Shown piece by piece: positions 19,282 to 28,040 of a DNA stretch of 64,000 nt (position 1 is the stretch's first letter; each line of letters begins with the position of its first letter). Position numbers and translations under genes: made by a program. The notes below the pieces were generated by a model, which worked only from the letters and a program-made list of their open reading frames with translations, was not told where the DNA came from and made no database searches. The DNA comes from Pseudoalteromonas distincta (GTDB lineage: Bacteria; Pseudomonadota; Gammaproteobacteria; Enterobacterales; Alteromonadaceae), in contig NZ_JWIG01000022.1 in the NCBI RefSeq assembly GCF_000814675.1, positions 176,819-240,818 on the forward strand, read 5' to 3'.

Positions 19282-19632
19282 ATGAAGCATCCACTTTTTA
19301 GTGAAAACATGGAAGATGGTTTTAGCCTATTCTTACTAAAATGTTCAGAATCAAGAAGCTGTCTCTTATTTGGTACCTCAGCTCTTTTGTTATTTATATT
19401 TGCAAGTCAAAACACCAGTTTTATGAGTTTCCTTAATGAACACTGGTTTGGTAACATTCTTAAGATTTTGTGGGTAATTGGAGCTTTATTAAGTTGGTTT
19501 TCAGCACAAGCACATTCATATAAAAATGGACACTTTAAACTAGTAGCTTCCATATTCTTACTTTGGCCCATTAGCTATATATACTTGTTTTATATACAGT
19601 TAACTAAAAAACCTAACGTAAATATCAAATGA
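19282..19632 (+). CDS. Small membrane protein, unknown
   Basis: About 116 residues from ATG 19282 (the frame is open from 19234). Three hydrophobic stretches (SCLLFGTSALLLFIFA, ILKILWVIGALLSWF, ASIFLLWPISYIYLFYI) suggest an inner-membrane protein with a short charged N terminus and a Lys-rich tail. No family recognised. It sits with another orphan small membrane protein at 19730. Confidence 0.5.
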   Translation: MKHPLFSENMEDGFSLFLLKCSESRSCLLFGTSALLLFIFASQNTSFMSFLNEHWFGNILKILWVIGALLSWFSAQAHSYKNGHFKLVASIFLLWPISYIYLFYIQLTKKPNVNIK

Positions 19633-19729
19633 AAAAATTATAGCTGGCTGTTTTTTGTTCCTAAAACCATTTTGGTCAACTATATTTTTCCGCTTATGTA
19701 AGCGCTAGGCACTGGAGAAGGTTTAATAG

Positions 19730-20110
19730 ATGGAACCAAATTATTCAGAATATTCTATTACTGAATTGCAAGAAGCTATCACGTCTATTGATAGGGCTTT
19801 GTACCCTGAACGCTTTGAGCTATTAAAAGCCGAACTATTAAATAGAGACGAGGAAGAGCATAATGCTTCTCAATTAGTAAGTCTTTCATCAAAGGACTTA
19901 CTTATTAAGCTCAGCAATGCATTTTTTGTAATTCCGTTGATGATCTATGTAGGAGTAGATGCACTTAATAGCGGTGAAATACTCCTTAAAGGAGCAGCTA
20001 TATCAAAAAATGAAAACTTTATATTATTTACATTAAGCGTAATGTTTTGTTTTTTAATCTCAGCGGTACTGACATGTAGCCTGTTTGTGGATAAGAGCAA
20101 AAGTTCCTGA
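19730..20110 (+). CDS. Small membrane protein with charged N-terminal helix, unknown
   Basis: 126 residues. The first 45 are charged and helical (YSITELQEAITSIDRALYPE, LLKAELLNRDEEE); a similar motif of 'xxELxEAxxxIDxxxYPERxxxLxxEL' type is seen at the start of many uncharacterised gammaproteobacterial membrane proteins. Two hydrophobic segments follow (FFVIPLMIYVGVDAL and FILFTLSVMFCFLISAVLTC). GGAGAAGG lies about 10-17 bases before the ATG. Function unknown. Confidence 0.6.
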   Translation: MEPNYSEYSITELQEAITSIDRALYPERFELLKAELLNRDEEEHNASQLVSLSSKDLLIKLSNAFFVIPLMIYVGVDALNSGEILLKGAAISKNENFILFTLSVMFCFLISAVLTCSLFVDKSKSS

Positions 20111-20283
20111 CAAATACATTATGTCGTTCATAAATTCACTAGGACACAGTTCGATTGGTAGTGCTTTTCTGGAGGTTGATAATATTTTCAACTCAGGGAA
20201 AAACATGCTGCACAAGCTAAGCAAAAACAAGTTATAGAGAATAAGAAGACGGTGAAGTGTATTTAAAAACTCTATAACTGAAA

Positions 20284-20321
20284 CAAAAAGGCCGCAGTAA
20301 TAAATACTGCGGCCTTTGTTT
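20284..20321. terminator. Bidirectional terminator
   Basis: AAAGGCCGCAGTA-ATAAA-TACTGCGGCCTTT with A and T runs on the two flanks, placed to end the VOC gene on the minus strand. Confidence 0.85.
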
Positions 20322-20350
20322 TTAGCTAAATGCTTTAAGCTAAGTGCTAT

Positions 20351-20851
20351 TTAATAAGCCCCTGCGCTGTAAATAAGCTCGTAGCTGTGGCTGTAAATCT
20401 CAAGGATGTTACCAAACGGGTCTTCCATGTAGATCATGCGGTACGGCTTTTCACCCGGGTAGTAATAACGAGGGGCTTCCATACGTTTTTTACCGCCAGC
20501 TTCTACAATACGCTCGGCTAAACCTTCTACATCAGGGTCTTGAACACAAAAATGAAAGATGCCTGTTTTCCAGTATTCAAAATTGTCTCTTGGGTTTTCT
20601 TGATTTTTAAATTCGAAAATTTCGACACCAATACGATCCCCTGTAGATAGGTGCGCTATTTTGAATTTTTCCCACTTTTCGCCAAATACTTCTGTGCACA
20701 TTTCGCCAATTGGGCTTTTATCTTCGGTAATTAAAGTGGGTTCCATTATGGTGTACCAGCCCATCACCTTAGTGTAAAACTCGACTGCTTTTTCAACGTC
20801 GGGAACCGAAATACCAATGTGCGAAAAACTACGTGGATATGTATGACTCAT
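20351..20851 (-). CDS. VOC-superfamily (glyoxalase/dioxygenase fold) protein
   Basis: 166 residues. SFSHIGISVPDVEKAVEFYTKVMGW at the N terminus and IYMEDPFGNILEIYSHSYE at the C terminus are the paired beta-alpha-beta-beta-beta modules of the vicinal oxygen chelate fold, with a His near the start and a Glu near the end as expected metal ligands. It could be a lactoylglutathione-lyase-like, resistance or ring-cleavage enzyme; the sequence does not decide. It is divergent from a LysR gene that probably controls it, and ends at a strong terminator. Confidence 0.85.
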   Translation of the reverse strand: MSHTYPRSFSHIGISVPDVEKAVEFYTKVMGWYTIMEPTLITEDKSPIGEMCTEVFGEKWEKFKIAHLSTGDRIGVEIFEFKNQENPRDNFEYWKTGIFHFCVQDPDVEGLAERIVEAGGKKRMEAPRYYYPGEKPYRMIYMEDPFGNILEIYSHSYELIYSAGAY

Positions 20852-20965
20852 AATGCTTCCTCTTTAACTTGTGACTTATCTTGTGACTAGTCGATGGAGT
20901 TAGTTTACGAACCGACCAACATTAAGTAAAATTATCATTAATCATCATTTTGAGTGCGTTTTGTA

Positions 20966-21841
20966 ATGATAAATCCAACATGGTTAAATACGTTTTGTAC
21001 TTTGGTTGAGGTAAATCATTTTACCAAAACAGCTGAGCGCCTTTATATGACCCAATCTGGTGTAAGTCAGCACATTAAAAAGCTAGAGCAACAAGTTAAC
21101 TGCGCTTTGCTTGAGCGCCATGGTAAGCAGTTTTCTCTTACTCCTCAGGGCCAAAACTTATATCAGCAGGGCAGCCTACTTCTTAAAGATTGGCAGTTTT
21201 TAGAACAACAATTAAAAGATGATTCGCCGTACAGCGGAGCGGTAAAGATTCAATCTCCGGGCAGTTGTGGTTTAAAGTTTTATAATCAATTATTAGCACT
21301 GCAATCTGAGCATAAAGAACTAATTATTGATTACCGCTTTGCGCCCAATGTAAGTGTTGAACAAGCAGTAGCAAACCATAGTGCCGACATCGGGTTTTTA
21401 ACTCAAGCTCCAACATTTAGCGAACTAACCAGCCATAAAATAAGCCAAGAGCCACTACTACTTATAACGCCTGCAGGTATAAACATGCCTAATTGGCAAA
21501 CCCTGTGTGAGCTAGGGTTTATTGCTCATCCCGATGCAAGCCATCATGCGCAGCTACTACTAAGCGAAAACTACAGTGAGTTTGAGCATATTGACCAAAT
21601 AAGACGTACGGGATTTTCTAACCAAATTAGTTTAATACTAGAACCAGTAAGTTTAGAGTTGGGCTTTACGGTATTACCTGCTCATGCTGTTGGCGCATTC
21701 AATAAACCACAACTTATAAAAACACATCATTTAGAATGTCCGGTTAGTGAATCTATTTATGTGTGCCATCACCGAAATAGGCCGTTGGCAAAACGTATGA
21801 ATACAGTGATTGAGTTAATAAAGGCGGGAGTAAATAGTTAA
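20966..21841 (+). CDS. LysR family transcriptional regulator
   Basis: About 291 residues from ATG 20966; the frame extends back to GTG 20954 but MINPTWLNTFCTLVEVNHFTK is the normal LysR opening. The helix-turn-helix region reads TKTAERLYMTQSGVSQHIKKLEQQ. The effector domain follows. Divergent from the VOC gene with about 115 bases between starts, so the VOC gene is the likely target. Confidence 0.92.
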   Translation: MINPTWLNTFCTLVEVNHFTKTAERLYMTQSGVSQHIKKLEQQVNCALLERHGKQFSLTPQGQNLYQQGSLLLKDWQFLEQQLKDDSPYSGAVKIQSPGSCGLKFYNQLLALQSEHKELIIDYRFAPNVSVEQAVANHSADIGFLTQAPTFSELTSHKISQEPLLLITPAGINMPNWQTLCELGFIAHPDASHHAQLLLSENYSEFEHIDQIRRTGFSNQISLILEPVSLELGFTVLPAHAVGAFNKPQLIKTHHLECPVSESIYVCHHRNRPLAKRMNTVIELIKAGVNS

Positions 21842-21843
21842 AA

Positions 21844-21860
21844 CGTAAACCCCCTTTACA
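21844..21860 (-). repeat. Dispersed palindrome, copy 4
   Basis: On the minus strand TGTAAAGGGGGTTTACG, one mismatch from the consensus, directly after the LysR stop and between convergent genes. Confidence 0.6.
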
Positions 21861-21902
21861 CCCACGGCACTTAATACCATAAGCAAAAGGGGGAATAGAA
21901 AA

Positions 21903-22580
21903 TTAGTTAACGCTTTCTAATTTTGCTTTTAAATCGAGTAAGTCGGTTGCGATAGTATTTGGCTGTATTTCCCACGGATCGAAAATAGATTCTTTAGATC
22001 GTTGAATCCACGCCGCTCGCATACCGTGCGATATGGCACCGGTTACATCAAACGGGTTACTTGATACAAGCCACGTGTTTGCGCCTGTTGAATTGGTTTC
22101 GCGTAAAAAGTGACTATAAACCCCTGGATTTGGTTTAAAGGTTTTAATGTCGTCGGCACTTACTACCCCTTCAAAAAGCTCACTAATGCCAGCAGTTTCT
22201 AATAAGGTATGAACTGCGTCGGCGGCGCCGTTTGAAAATGCAAACAAACGGTAATCCTTCGCTTTTAATTGCTCAAGGCCTGCTTTTACATCATCGAACG
22301 CAGGAAGCGTTTTATAAAGCTCTAGCAGTTGCCCCTTTTGATCTTGACTTAGCTCGGTTTTGTGCGCTAAGCAGGCGTAATCGAGTGCGTGTTTTGTACA
22401 TAGCGAGAAAGGAATATAATTTTGCATTAATCCACGTCTAAATGAATACTCTAATTGCTTTTCACGCCATGTATTTGAAAATGCTTGGGCGTTATCGCCA
22501 ATCATGTCGTCGAGTAAGGACAGTACGCCGTGAGTGTTTATTAGCGTACCGTATACGTCAAATGCAAGTGTAGTTGCCAT
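21903..22580 (-). CDS. (S)-2-haloacid dehalogenase type II (HAD superfamily)
   Basis: 225 residues. FDVYGTLINTH holds the nucleophilic Asp8 of the HAD fold; WREKQLEYSFRRGLM is the type II haloacid dehalogenase substrate-pocket motif; LFAFSNGA and FKPNPGVY provide motifs II and III, and WLVSSNPFDVTGA motif IV. These enzymes convert (S)-2-haloacids to (R)-2-hydroxyacids. It is followed upstream on the same strand by the ygiD-like gene, 80 bases away, so the two may be cotranscribed. Confidence 0.9.
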   Translation of the reverse strand: MATTLAFDVYGTLINTHGVLSLLDDMIGDNAQAFSNTWREKQLEYSFRRGLMQNYIPFSLCTKHALDYACLAHKTELSQDQKGQLLELYKTLPAFDDVKAGLEQLKAKDYRLFAFSNGAADAVHTLLETAGISELFEGVVSADDIKTFKPNPGVYSHFLRETNSTGANTWLVSSNPFDVTGAISHGMRAAWIQRSKESIFDPWEIQPNTIATDLLDLKAKLESVN

Positions 22581-22660
22581 GTTTGCTCCGCAATAAAATA
22601 AATTAAGTTGGTTTTAGAGTACTTACTTACAGCTTAACTTAATTTGAACAAACGCTCAAA

Positions 22661-23437
22661 TTAATAAAACTTATAAGCATCGAGTGCTAAAATATCCATT
22701 TCGATGTCTTCATGTATTTTTTTGGCTTTACCATCACTACTTCCAAGCGCTGCAAAAAGAGGTAAAAAGTGCTCCTGGGTAGGGTGATTAAATAAAGCAT
22801 TGGGTGCTTCATCTAAATAGTTAAGTAACGCTTGGGTGTTTTGCGCTATTAATTTTTGCTCAACCCATTGGGTAAACTCATTAATCATTTGAACACGATT
22901 AGGTGTAGCAGGGTTTTTAAATATTTCACGTAGATTATGACTAATCCCGCCGGAGCCAATAATTAATACATTATCGCTGCGCAGTGGTGCAAGTAACTGC
23001 CCGTATTTATACATCGCCTGAGCGCCCAAACGCGTGTTAATAGACACCTGAACAATGGGAATATTAGCTCTTGGGTACATTAAGCGCAGCGGGATCCACA
23101 CACCATGATCCCAACCTTGATCTGCATTTTGCACCGTTTTAATACCCGCTTTGTAAAAGTACTCACAAATAGTATTAGCGAGCTTAGGGTCTCCTGGTGC
23201 TGGGTATTGAATTTCATACAGGGGCTTGGGGAAGTTATAAAAGTCGTGAATAGTATGCGGCGCATCTCCTGATGTAATAACTATATCGTGCGCTTCATCA
23301 AAGTGGGCAGAAAAAACCACAATAGCACGTGGTTTACTAAGCGTTTGAGCTAATGATGCAAGAAAATCTGACGTAGCCGATTGCTGAACAGCCATCATTG
23401 GCGAACCGTGAGATATAAATAAAGCGGGCTGAGTCAT
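22661..23437 (-). CDS. ygiD: Class III extradiol dioxygenase (4,5-DOPA dioxygenase/YgiD family)
   Basis: 258 residues, the usual length. LFISHGSPMMAV carries the first metal-ligand His of the LigB-like fold; FSAHFDEAHDI and LIIGSGGISHNLREIF carry further family motifs. Members open aromatic catechol rings (DOPA to betalamic-type products) with a non-haem metal. It is divergent from the LysR gene at 23544, a common pairing for this family, suggesting regulation by it. Confidence 0.9.
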   Translation of the reverse strand: MTQPALFISHGSPMMAVQQSATSDFLASLAQTLSKPRAIVVFSAHFDEAHDIVITSGDAPHTIHDFYNFPKPLYEIQYPAPGDPKLANTICEYFYKAGIKTVQNADQGWDHGVWIPLRLMYPRANIPIVQVSINTRLGAQAMYKYGQLLAPLRSDNVLIIGSGGISHNLREIFKNPATPNRVQMINEFTQWVEQKLIAQNTQALLNYLDEAPNALFNHPTQEHFLPLFAALGSSDGKAKKIHEDIEMDILALDAYKFY

Positions 23438-23543
23438 GCTAAAACCTTAAACAAATAGATGTGTTATTAAGCACTATATTAGTTTTTATTTTGACGATAA
23501 ATATGGTATTTATTTATACATTATCAACAAAGTATTGTTAAAC

Positions 23544-24449
23544 ATGGATAAACTCACCACCATGAAGACCTTTTTAGCCGTTGTGCAAGAAGGATCGTTT
23601 TCAAAAGCGGCCGATAAACTCGATATTTCGCCGCAGTTAGTCAGCAAATATATTTCTGCGCTGGAAGATAACCTACGCACGCGTTTATTACACCGTACAA
23701 CGCGAAAAGTAAGTGTAACAGAGGCTGGAAATCAATATTATCAGCGTTGTCAGCAGGTGATTATTGATATTGAAGACATGGAAAACTCACTCAATAACTT
23801 AAGCGAAAATGTCTCGGGTGTGCTTAGTATTAGTGCGCCTATGTCGTTTGGTACTAAGCATTTAGCAGGTTTGTTGGTTGATTTTCAAAAGCAGTATCCA
23901 AATTTAAAGTTAGACTTACGACTCACCGACCAATATGTAGATATAGTAGAGCAGGGTATTGATATTGCTCTGCGCATTGGCGTATTAAAAAACTCAACGC
24001 TCATAGCTAAAAAAATTGCCCCTATACGTTTAGCTGTGTTTGCGTCACCCGACTATTTAAAACGCCATGGCACGCCACAAACGCTTTTAGATTTACAGTC
24101 ACATAATTATTTACGCTATTCCCACAGTGAGCCCACAAAACGATTATTTGGAGTTAATGAGTTAAAAAGCGAACTAAAGCTTGAAAGTAACTTTGTGGCT
24201 AACAATGGTGATTTACTACTAAATACAGCCATTGCGGGTGGTGGTATTGCTATGCAGCCAACATTTATAGCAGGGGAAGCGCTGGCTCAAGGTAAAGTAG
24301 TGCGCATTTTAAATGACTACGAACCCGAGCCAATGGGGCTTTACATGGTGTATGCAAACAGACAGTTTTTACCCAGTAAAGTACGTGCGTTTGTTGATTT
24401 TGCAAGTGGCTATTATGGCGATACACCTTACTGGGATTTAGGAGAGTGA
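23544..24449 (+). CDS. LysR family transcriptional regulator (first of a tandem pair)
   Basis: 301 residues from ATG 23544 (MDKLTTMKTFLAVVQEGSFSK); the frame is open from TTG 23535. The winged helix (residues 15-60: KAADKLDISPQLVSKYISALE) and LTTR effector domain of the CrgA/DmlR-like subgroup are present (RLLHRTTRKVSVTEAG). Divergent from the ygiD-like gene. Its stop is one base before the start of a second LysR gene of the same subgroup, so both are made from one transcript. Confidence 0.92.
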   Translation: MDKLTTMKTFLAVVQEGSFSKAADKLDISPQLVSKYISALEDNLRTRLLHRTTRKVSVTEAGNQYYQRCQQVIIDIEDMENSLNNLSENVSGVLSISAPMSFGTKHLAGLLVDFQKQYPNLKLDLRLTDQYVDIVEQGIDIALRIGVLKNSTLIAKKIAPIRLAVFASPDYLKRHGTPQTLLDLQSHNYLRYSHSEPTKRLFGVNELKSELKLESNFVANNGDLLLNTAIAGGGIAMQPTFIAGEALAQGKVVRILNDYEPEPMGLYMVYANRQFLPSKVRAFVDFASGYYGDTPYWDLGE

Positions 24450-24450
24450 T

Positions 24451-25398
24451 ATGTCGATAACTAATCAATTAACGTTATTTGTAGATGTAGTGCAAAAAGG
24501 CTCATTTGCCAAAGCCGCAGCACTGCATGATATGGATAATTCGTCGCTGTCTAAACAAATTAAAAAACTCGAAACCAGTTTAGGTGTGCAATTGTTAAAT
24601 CGTTCTACGCGCTCGTTTTCGCTCACCTCAGCAGGAGAGGAAATTTTAACGCAAGCGCATATTCTTATCGATACACTTTCTGATATCCATAGCATAGCCG
24701 ACTCGTATCAGGCAAAGCCAAAAGGTATTTTGCGCATTACCTCCGGTATGTTTTTTGGTCAGCAGTATATTCAGCCCGCTATTAATATATTTATGCAAAA
24801 GTATCCTGAGGTAAAAATAACCTTGATGCTTGACGATAAGCGTAACGATATTATTGCCGATCATTACGATTTAGCCTTTAGAATAGGCAAACTAAACGAC
24901 TCTAATTTAATGGCTAGAAAAATTGCTAATATGCACTTTGCGCTTGTTGCATCACATGATTTTATAAAAAAGCACGGAATGCCAAGCACGCCAGAAGATT
25001 TATTAGCTTTACCCGCTATTATTTATGGCAATGGCGATGTAAGTCTCGACCAAATTAAGTTAAGCACTGAGCCTCATGGTGATGAGCAAAAAATACATAA
25101 AATGAAAGGCAATTACAAAGTGAGTGATGTACGCGCTATGGTCGATGCAGTAAAAGCAGGGCTTGGGTATGTAATGCTCGATTTATTTAATCTAGAAGAA
25201 CCTATTGATAAAATGGGCCTTGTGCCGCTTTTAACTAATTATAAACTATCAACTATGGGCACAGGTATTTACGCGCTTTACCCTCATCGTAAACAAACCC
25301 CATTGGTAAGTGAGTTTATTAAAACCGTGCAAGAGTATATTGGTACACCGCCATTTTGGGTTGAACATATGCCTAATTACAAACAGTTATACAAATAG
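24451..25398 (+). CDS. LysR family transcriptional regulator (second of a tandem pair)
   Basis: 315 residues with the same layout as the gene before it (VDVVQKGSFAKAAALHDMDN, SLSKQIKKLETSLGVQLLNR). It starts one base after the preceding stop. The two products share the LTTR fold but are clearly diverged, so this is an old duplication or a paired recruitment. Ends at a terminator at 25406-25431. Confidence 0.92.
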   Translation: MSITNQLTLFVDVVQKGSFAKAAALHDMDNSSLSKQIKKLETSLGVQLLNRSTRSFSLTSAGEEILTQAHILIDTLSDIHSIADSYQAKPKGILRITSGMFFGQQYIQPAINIFMQKYPEVKITLMLDDKRNDIIADHYDLAFRIGKLNDSNLMARKIANMHFALVASHDFIKKHGMPSTPEDLLALPAIIYGNGDVSLDQIKLSTEPHGDEQKIHKMKGNYKVSDVRAMVDAVKAGLGYVMLDLFNLEEPIDKMGLVPLLTNYKLSTMGTGIYALYPHRKQTPLVSEFIKTVQEYIGTPPFWVEHMPNYKQLYK

Positions 25399-25405
25399 CA
25401 GATAT

Positions 25406-25431
25406 AAAAAAGCCTCGTTAGGGGCTTTTTT
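25406..25431. terminator. Bidirectional terminator
   Basis: AAAAAAGCC-TCGTTAGG-GGCTTTTTT hairpin between convergent lysR and MDR reductase genes. Confidence 0.8.
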
Positions 25432-25463
25432 GTGTACTCAAAATATACTTATAAAGTGGTTAT

Positions 25464-26471
25464 TTAAAAGCCCTCTAAAACAACTTTACCTTTAGCCGTT
25501 TGCGTTTCAAGATGCTGATGCGCTTTACGTAAATTAACGGCGTTAATAGTGCCTAAATGCTCACCAAATGTTGTTTTAATCAGGCCTTCGTCAATCATCG
25601 TCGCTACGTTATTTAAAATAACGTGTTGCTCTTGCATATCGTCTGTTTTAAATAATGAACGAGTAAACATAAGCTCCCAATGTACCGACACACATTTGGT
25701 TTTGAATGGCACAATATCAAGTGTTTCAGGGTCGTCAATCAGTGCAAACTTACCTTGTGGCTTAATCACTTTAACTATTTCAGGCAAGTGTTGAGCAGTG
25801 TTATTTAAACTAACGACATAATCTACTTCACCTAAATTTTTAGCTGCAAACTCTTCACTTAATAAATTACGGTGATTAATAATAGTATCGGCACCTAAAT
25901 CCTCTAACCACGACGTGGTTTCGGCGCGAGACGCTGTAGCAATAATTTTAAGCTTAGTGCGCTGCTTTAACAATTGCACCATAATTGAGCCTACACCGCC
26001 GGCAGCACCAATCACTAAAATACTTTTAGAATCATCATTTTCAGCTACGTTTAATCTATCAAACAACAACTCCCATGCGGTAAGGCTAGTAAGAGGAAGC
26101 GCTGCGGCTTCAAAGTTAGATAACGTCGTTGGCATTTTACCTACAATACGCTCATCAACTAATTGAAACTGTGTATTACTACCTGAACGCGTTACATCGC
26201 CGGCATACCAAACTTTGTCGCCAGGTTTAAATAAAGACACATTTTCGCCAACAGATTTAACAACGCCTGTAGCATCAAAGCCAAGTACTTTGTATTCGCC
26301 TTCTGGCGCTGGCATTGATTCACGAATTTTAAAATCAGCCGGATTAACAGATACTGCTTTTACTTCCACTAAAATATCGTGGCCGTGTGCTGTTGGCATT
26401 TCAAGTTCAATGTCTTGAAGTGATAGCTCGTTTGAAACAGGTAAGTTTTGTTGATATCCAATTGCTTTCAT
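25464..26471 (-). CDS. Zinc-type MDR oxidoreductase / quinone reductase-like
   Basis: 335 residues from ATG 26471 (MKAIGYQQNLPVSNELSL); the open frame runs on to 26741 but the extra part overlaps the neighbouring LysR gene and is not family-like. The N-terminal GroES-like part has VKAVSVNPADFKIRES and VLGFDATGVVKSVG; the Rossmann part has VIGAAGGVGSIMVQLLKQ as NADPH loop. The cysteine ligands of true zinc alcohol dehydrogenases are not evident, which favours quinone- or enone-reductase activity. It lies downstream of the LysR gene on the same strand. Confidence 0.9.
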   Translation of the reverse strand: MKAIGYQQNLPVSNELSLQDIELEMPTAHGHDILVEVKAVSVNPADFKIRESMPAPEGEYKVLGFDATGVVKSVGENVSLFKPGDKVWYAGDVTRSGSNTQFQLVDERIVGKMPTTLSNFEAAALPLTSLTAWELLFDRLNVAENDDSKSILVIGAAGGVGSIMVQLLKQRTKLKIIATASRAETTSWLEDLGADTIINHRNLLSEEFAAKNLGEVDYVVSLNNTAQHLPEIVKVIKPQGKFALIDDPETLDIVPFKTKCVSVHWELMFTRSLFKTDDMQEQHVILNNVATMIDEGLIKTTFGEHLGTINAVNLRKAHQHLETQTAKGKVVLEGF

Positions 26472-26592
26472 GTGTTTTGCCTCTCGTCGTTTAATACGCT
26501 GTGTTAATGACGCTATTTTGGCTTTATTGACACAGTTAAAAAAGAGGTAAAAAACCCAATCATTATGGAAATAATATTCCACAATAGAAATT

Positions 26593-27468
26593 TTATAACA
26601 GCCCTCGTAATACACTTCGAAGCGCTTTAAACACTTTTTGATTACTATGCCGCTGATGCTGTAATACATCAACATTAGCCAACCAACCCATTTCTTCAAA
26701 CTCAAGAGGAAGTTTAACCAGCTCACCACTTTGTACTGCATCTAGAGCTACATGGTTTGGTAATAAGCACCACCCGTTACCTTGTATTGCTAGCTCGAGT
26801 AATACAAAGTAATTATCGGCATACCAAATCTCTGGGCTAATTTTTAGCTGAAAGCTGCTTGTTTGTGTATTGCGCGAACGAAGAAGAAGTTGTCTATGTA
26901 GCCGAAGACCATCCATATTCTCACATCTGATCCCCGCTAAAGGGTGCGACTTAGCAACATATAAATCAAATTTTACCGTTCCAATACATTCATAGTCTAA
27001 GTAACTCGGTATATTTAATTCACTAAAAATAATACCCGTTATAAGCTTTTCGCTGTTTAGCATGTCAATTATGTCATGGCTGGATGCACTTAAAAACTCA
27101 AGCGATACGTAAGGATACTTACTTTGCAGCTTGCTAATAATACTCGCGATAGTTTTAAACGGGATCCCTTCGTCAAGTGCGATAGTGATTTCGGTTGGTG
27201 TTTTTTCGTTTAGTGCTAATGCAGAGTTTGTTAATCGCTGGTGTTGATTAAGCACGGCCTTAGCCTGGGGTAGTAACTGTTTACCGGCTTCGGTTAATTG
27301 TGGATAGCGCCCTGTGCGCTCAAATAATGTCGCATTACAGTCTATTTCTAAATTAATAATATGCTGGCTTATTACCGACTGCGCTTTACTTAAACCGCGC
27401 GCAGCAGCTGAAAACGATCCAGCTTCAACGGTAGCCACAAATGCCTGAAGTTGTTCAATACTAAACAT
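26593..27468 (-). CDS. LysR family transcriptional regulator
   Basis: 291 residues: MFSIEQLQAFVATVEAGSFS, helix-turn-helix AARGLSKAQSVISQHIINLE, then an effector-binding domain. It is divergent from the PACE efflux gene (starts about 90 bases apart) and lies 121 bases upstream of the MDR reductase on its own strand. In Acinetobacter the PACE gene aceI is controlled by the divergent LysR regulator AceR, so the analogous role is a reasonable inference here. Confidence 0.92.
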   Translation of the reverse strand: MFSIEQLQAFVATVEAGSFSAAARGLSKAQSVISQHIINLEIDCNATLFERTGRYPQLTEAGKQLLPQAKAVLNQHQRLTNSALALNEKTPTEITIALDEGIPFKTIASIISKLQSKYPYVSLEFLSASSHDIIDMLNSEKLITGIIFSELNIPSYLDYECIGTVKFDLYVAKSHPLAGIRCENMDGLRLHRQLLLRSRNTQTSSFQLKISPEIWYADNYFVLLELAIQGNGWCLLPNHVALDAVQSGELVKLPLEFEEMGWLANVDVLQHQRHSNQKVFKALRSVLRGLL

Positions 27469-27558
27469 ATCGCTTTTCCCGATACTAAGTAACTAACACA
27501 TATCTTTATAATGAATGAAAATACAGCCATCGTCATCAACTTAAGAAGTTATTTGTAT

Positions 27559-27987
27559 ATGAACACAGCAGAACGTATTTTTCAGGCCCTAATATTTGAG
27601 ATGATTGCATTATTTTTTGTTGTACCTGCATCAGTTTATTTTGGTGGGTTTGCAACAGGAAAAATGGCAATAGTAGGCATTGGTTTATCAATTTTTGCCA
27701 TGTTGTGGAACTACATTTACAACATAGTGTTTGATAAAATAGCAGGACATAACCGAAAAGATCGCAGCTTACTAACTCGTGTTACTCATGCATGTGGCTT
27801 TGAGCTGGGTATGGTGGTAATAACGCTGCCAGTGCTCGCTTGGTATTTAAATATTACATGGCTGGCTGCTGCTGCATTAGAAGCAGGCTTTTTAGTATTT
27901 ATACTCATTTACACGTATATCTTTAATGTACTGTACGATAAGCATCAGCCATACAAAAAGTGGGTTAATAAATCGCAATGTGCTTGA
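27559..27987 (+). CDS. PACE-family efflux transporter (AceI-like)
   Basis: 142 residues from ATG 27559; the frame opens at 27511 but the family begins at MNTAERIFQALIFE. Four membrane helices are organised as two tandem halves. Family-defining motifs are present in order: RIFQALIFE (helix 1, with the key glutamate), WNYIYNIVFD (helix 2), RVTHACGFELG (helix 3) and YTYIFNVLYD (helix 4). PACE proteins export chlorhexidine, biguanides and short-chain diamines by proton exchange. Divergent from a LysR gene. Confidence 0.92.
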   Translation: MNTAERIFQALIFEMIALFFVVPASVYFGGFATGKMAIVGIGLSIFAMLWNYIYNIVFDKIAGHNRKDRSLLTRVTHACGFELGMVVITLPVLAWYLNITWLAAAALEAGFLVFILIYTYIFNVLYDKHQPYKKWVNKSQCA

Positions 27988-28040
27988 TAAGCTAAAGCTA
28001 ACTCACATACACTTTATAAAACACATAAAAATAAGCCCGA

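Noticed and set aside
23450..23472. GATGTGTTATTAAG, one mismatch from the Ter-like core
   Set aside because: Lacks the preceding GTAT and lies in a LysR/ygiD promoter gap; a single short match is weak.
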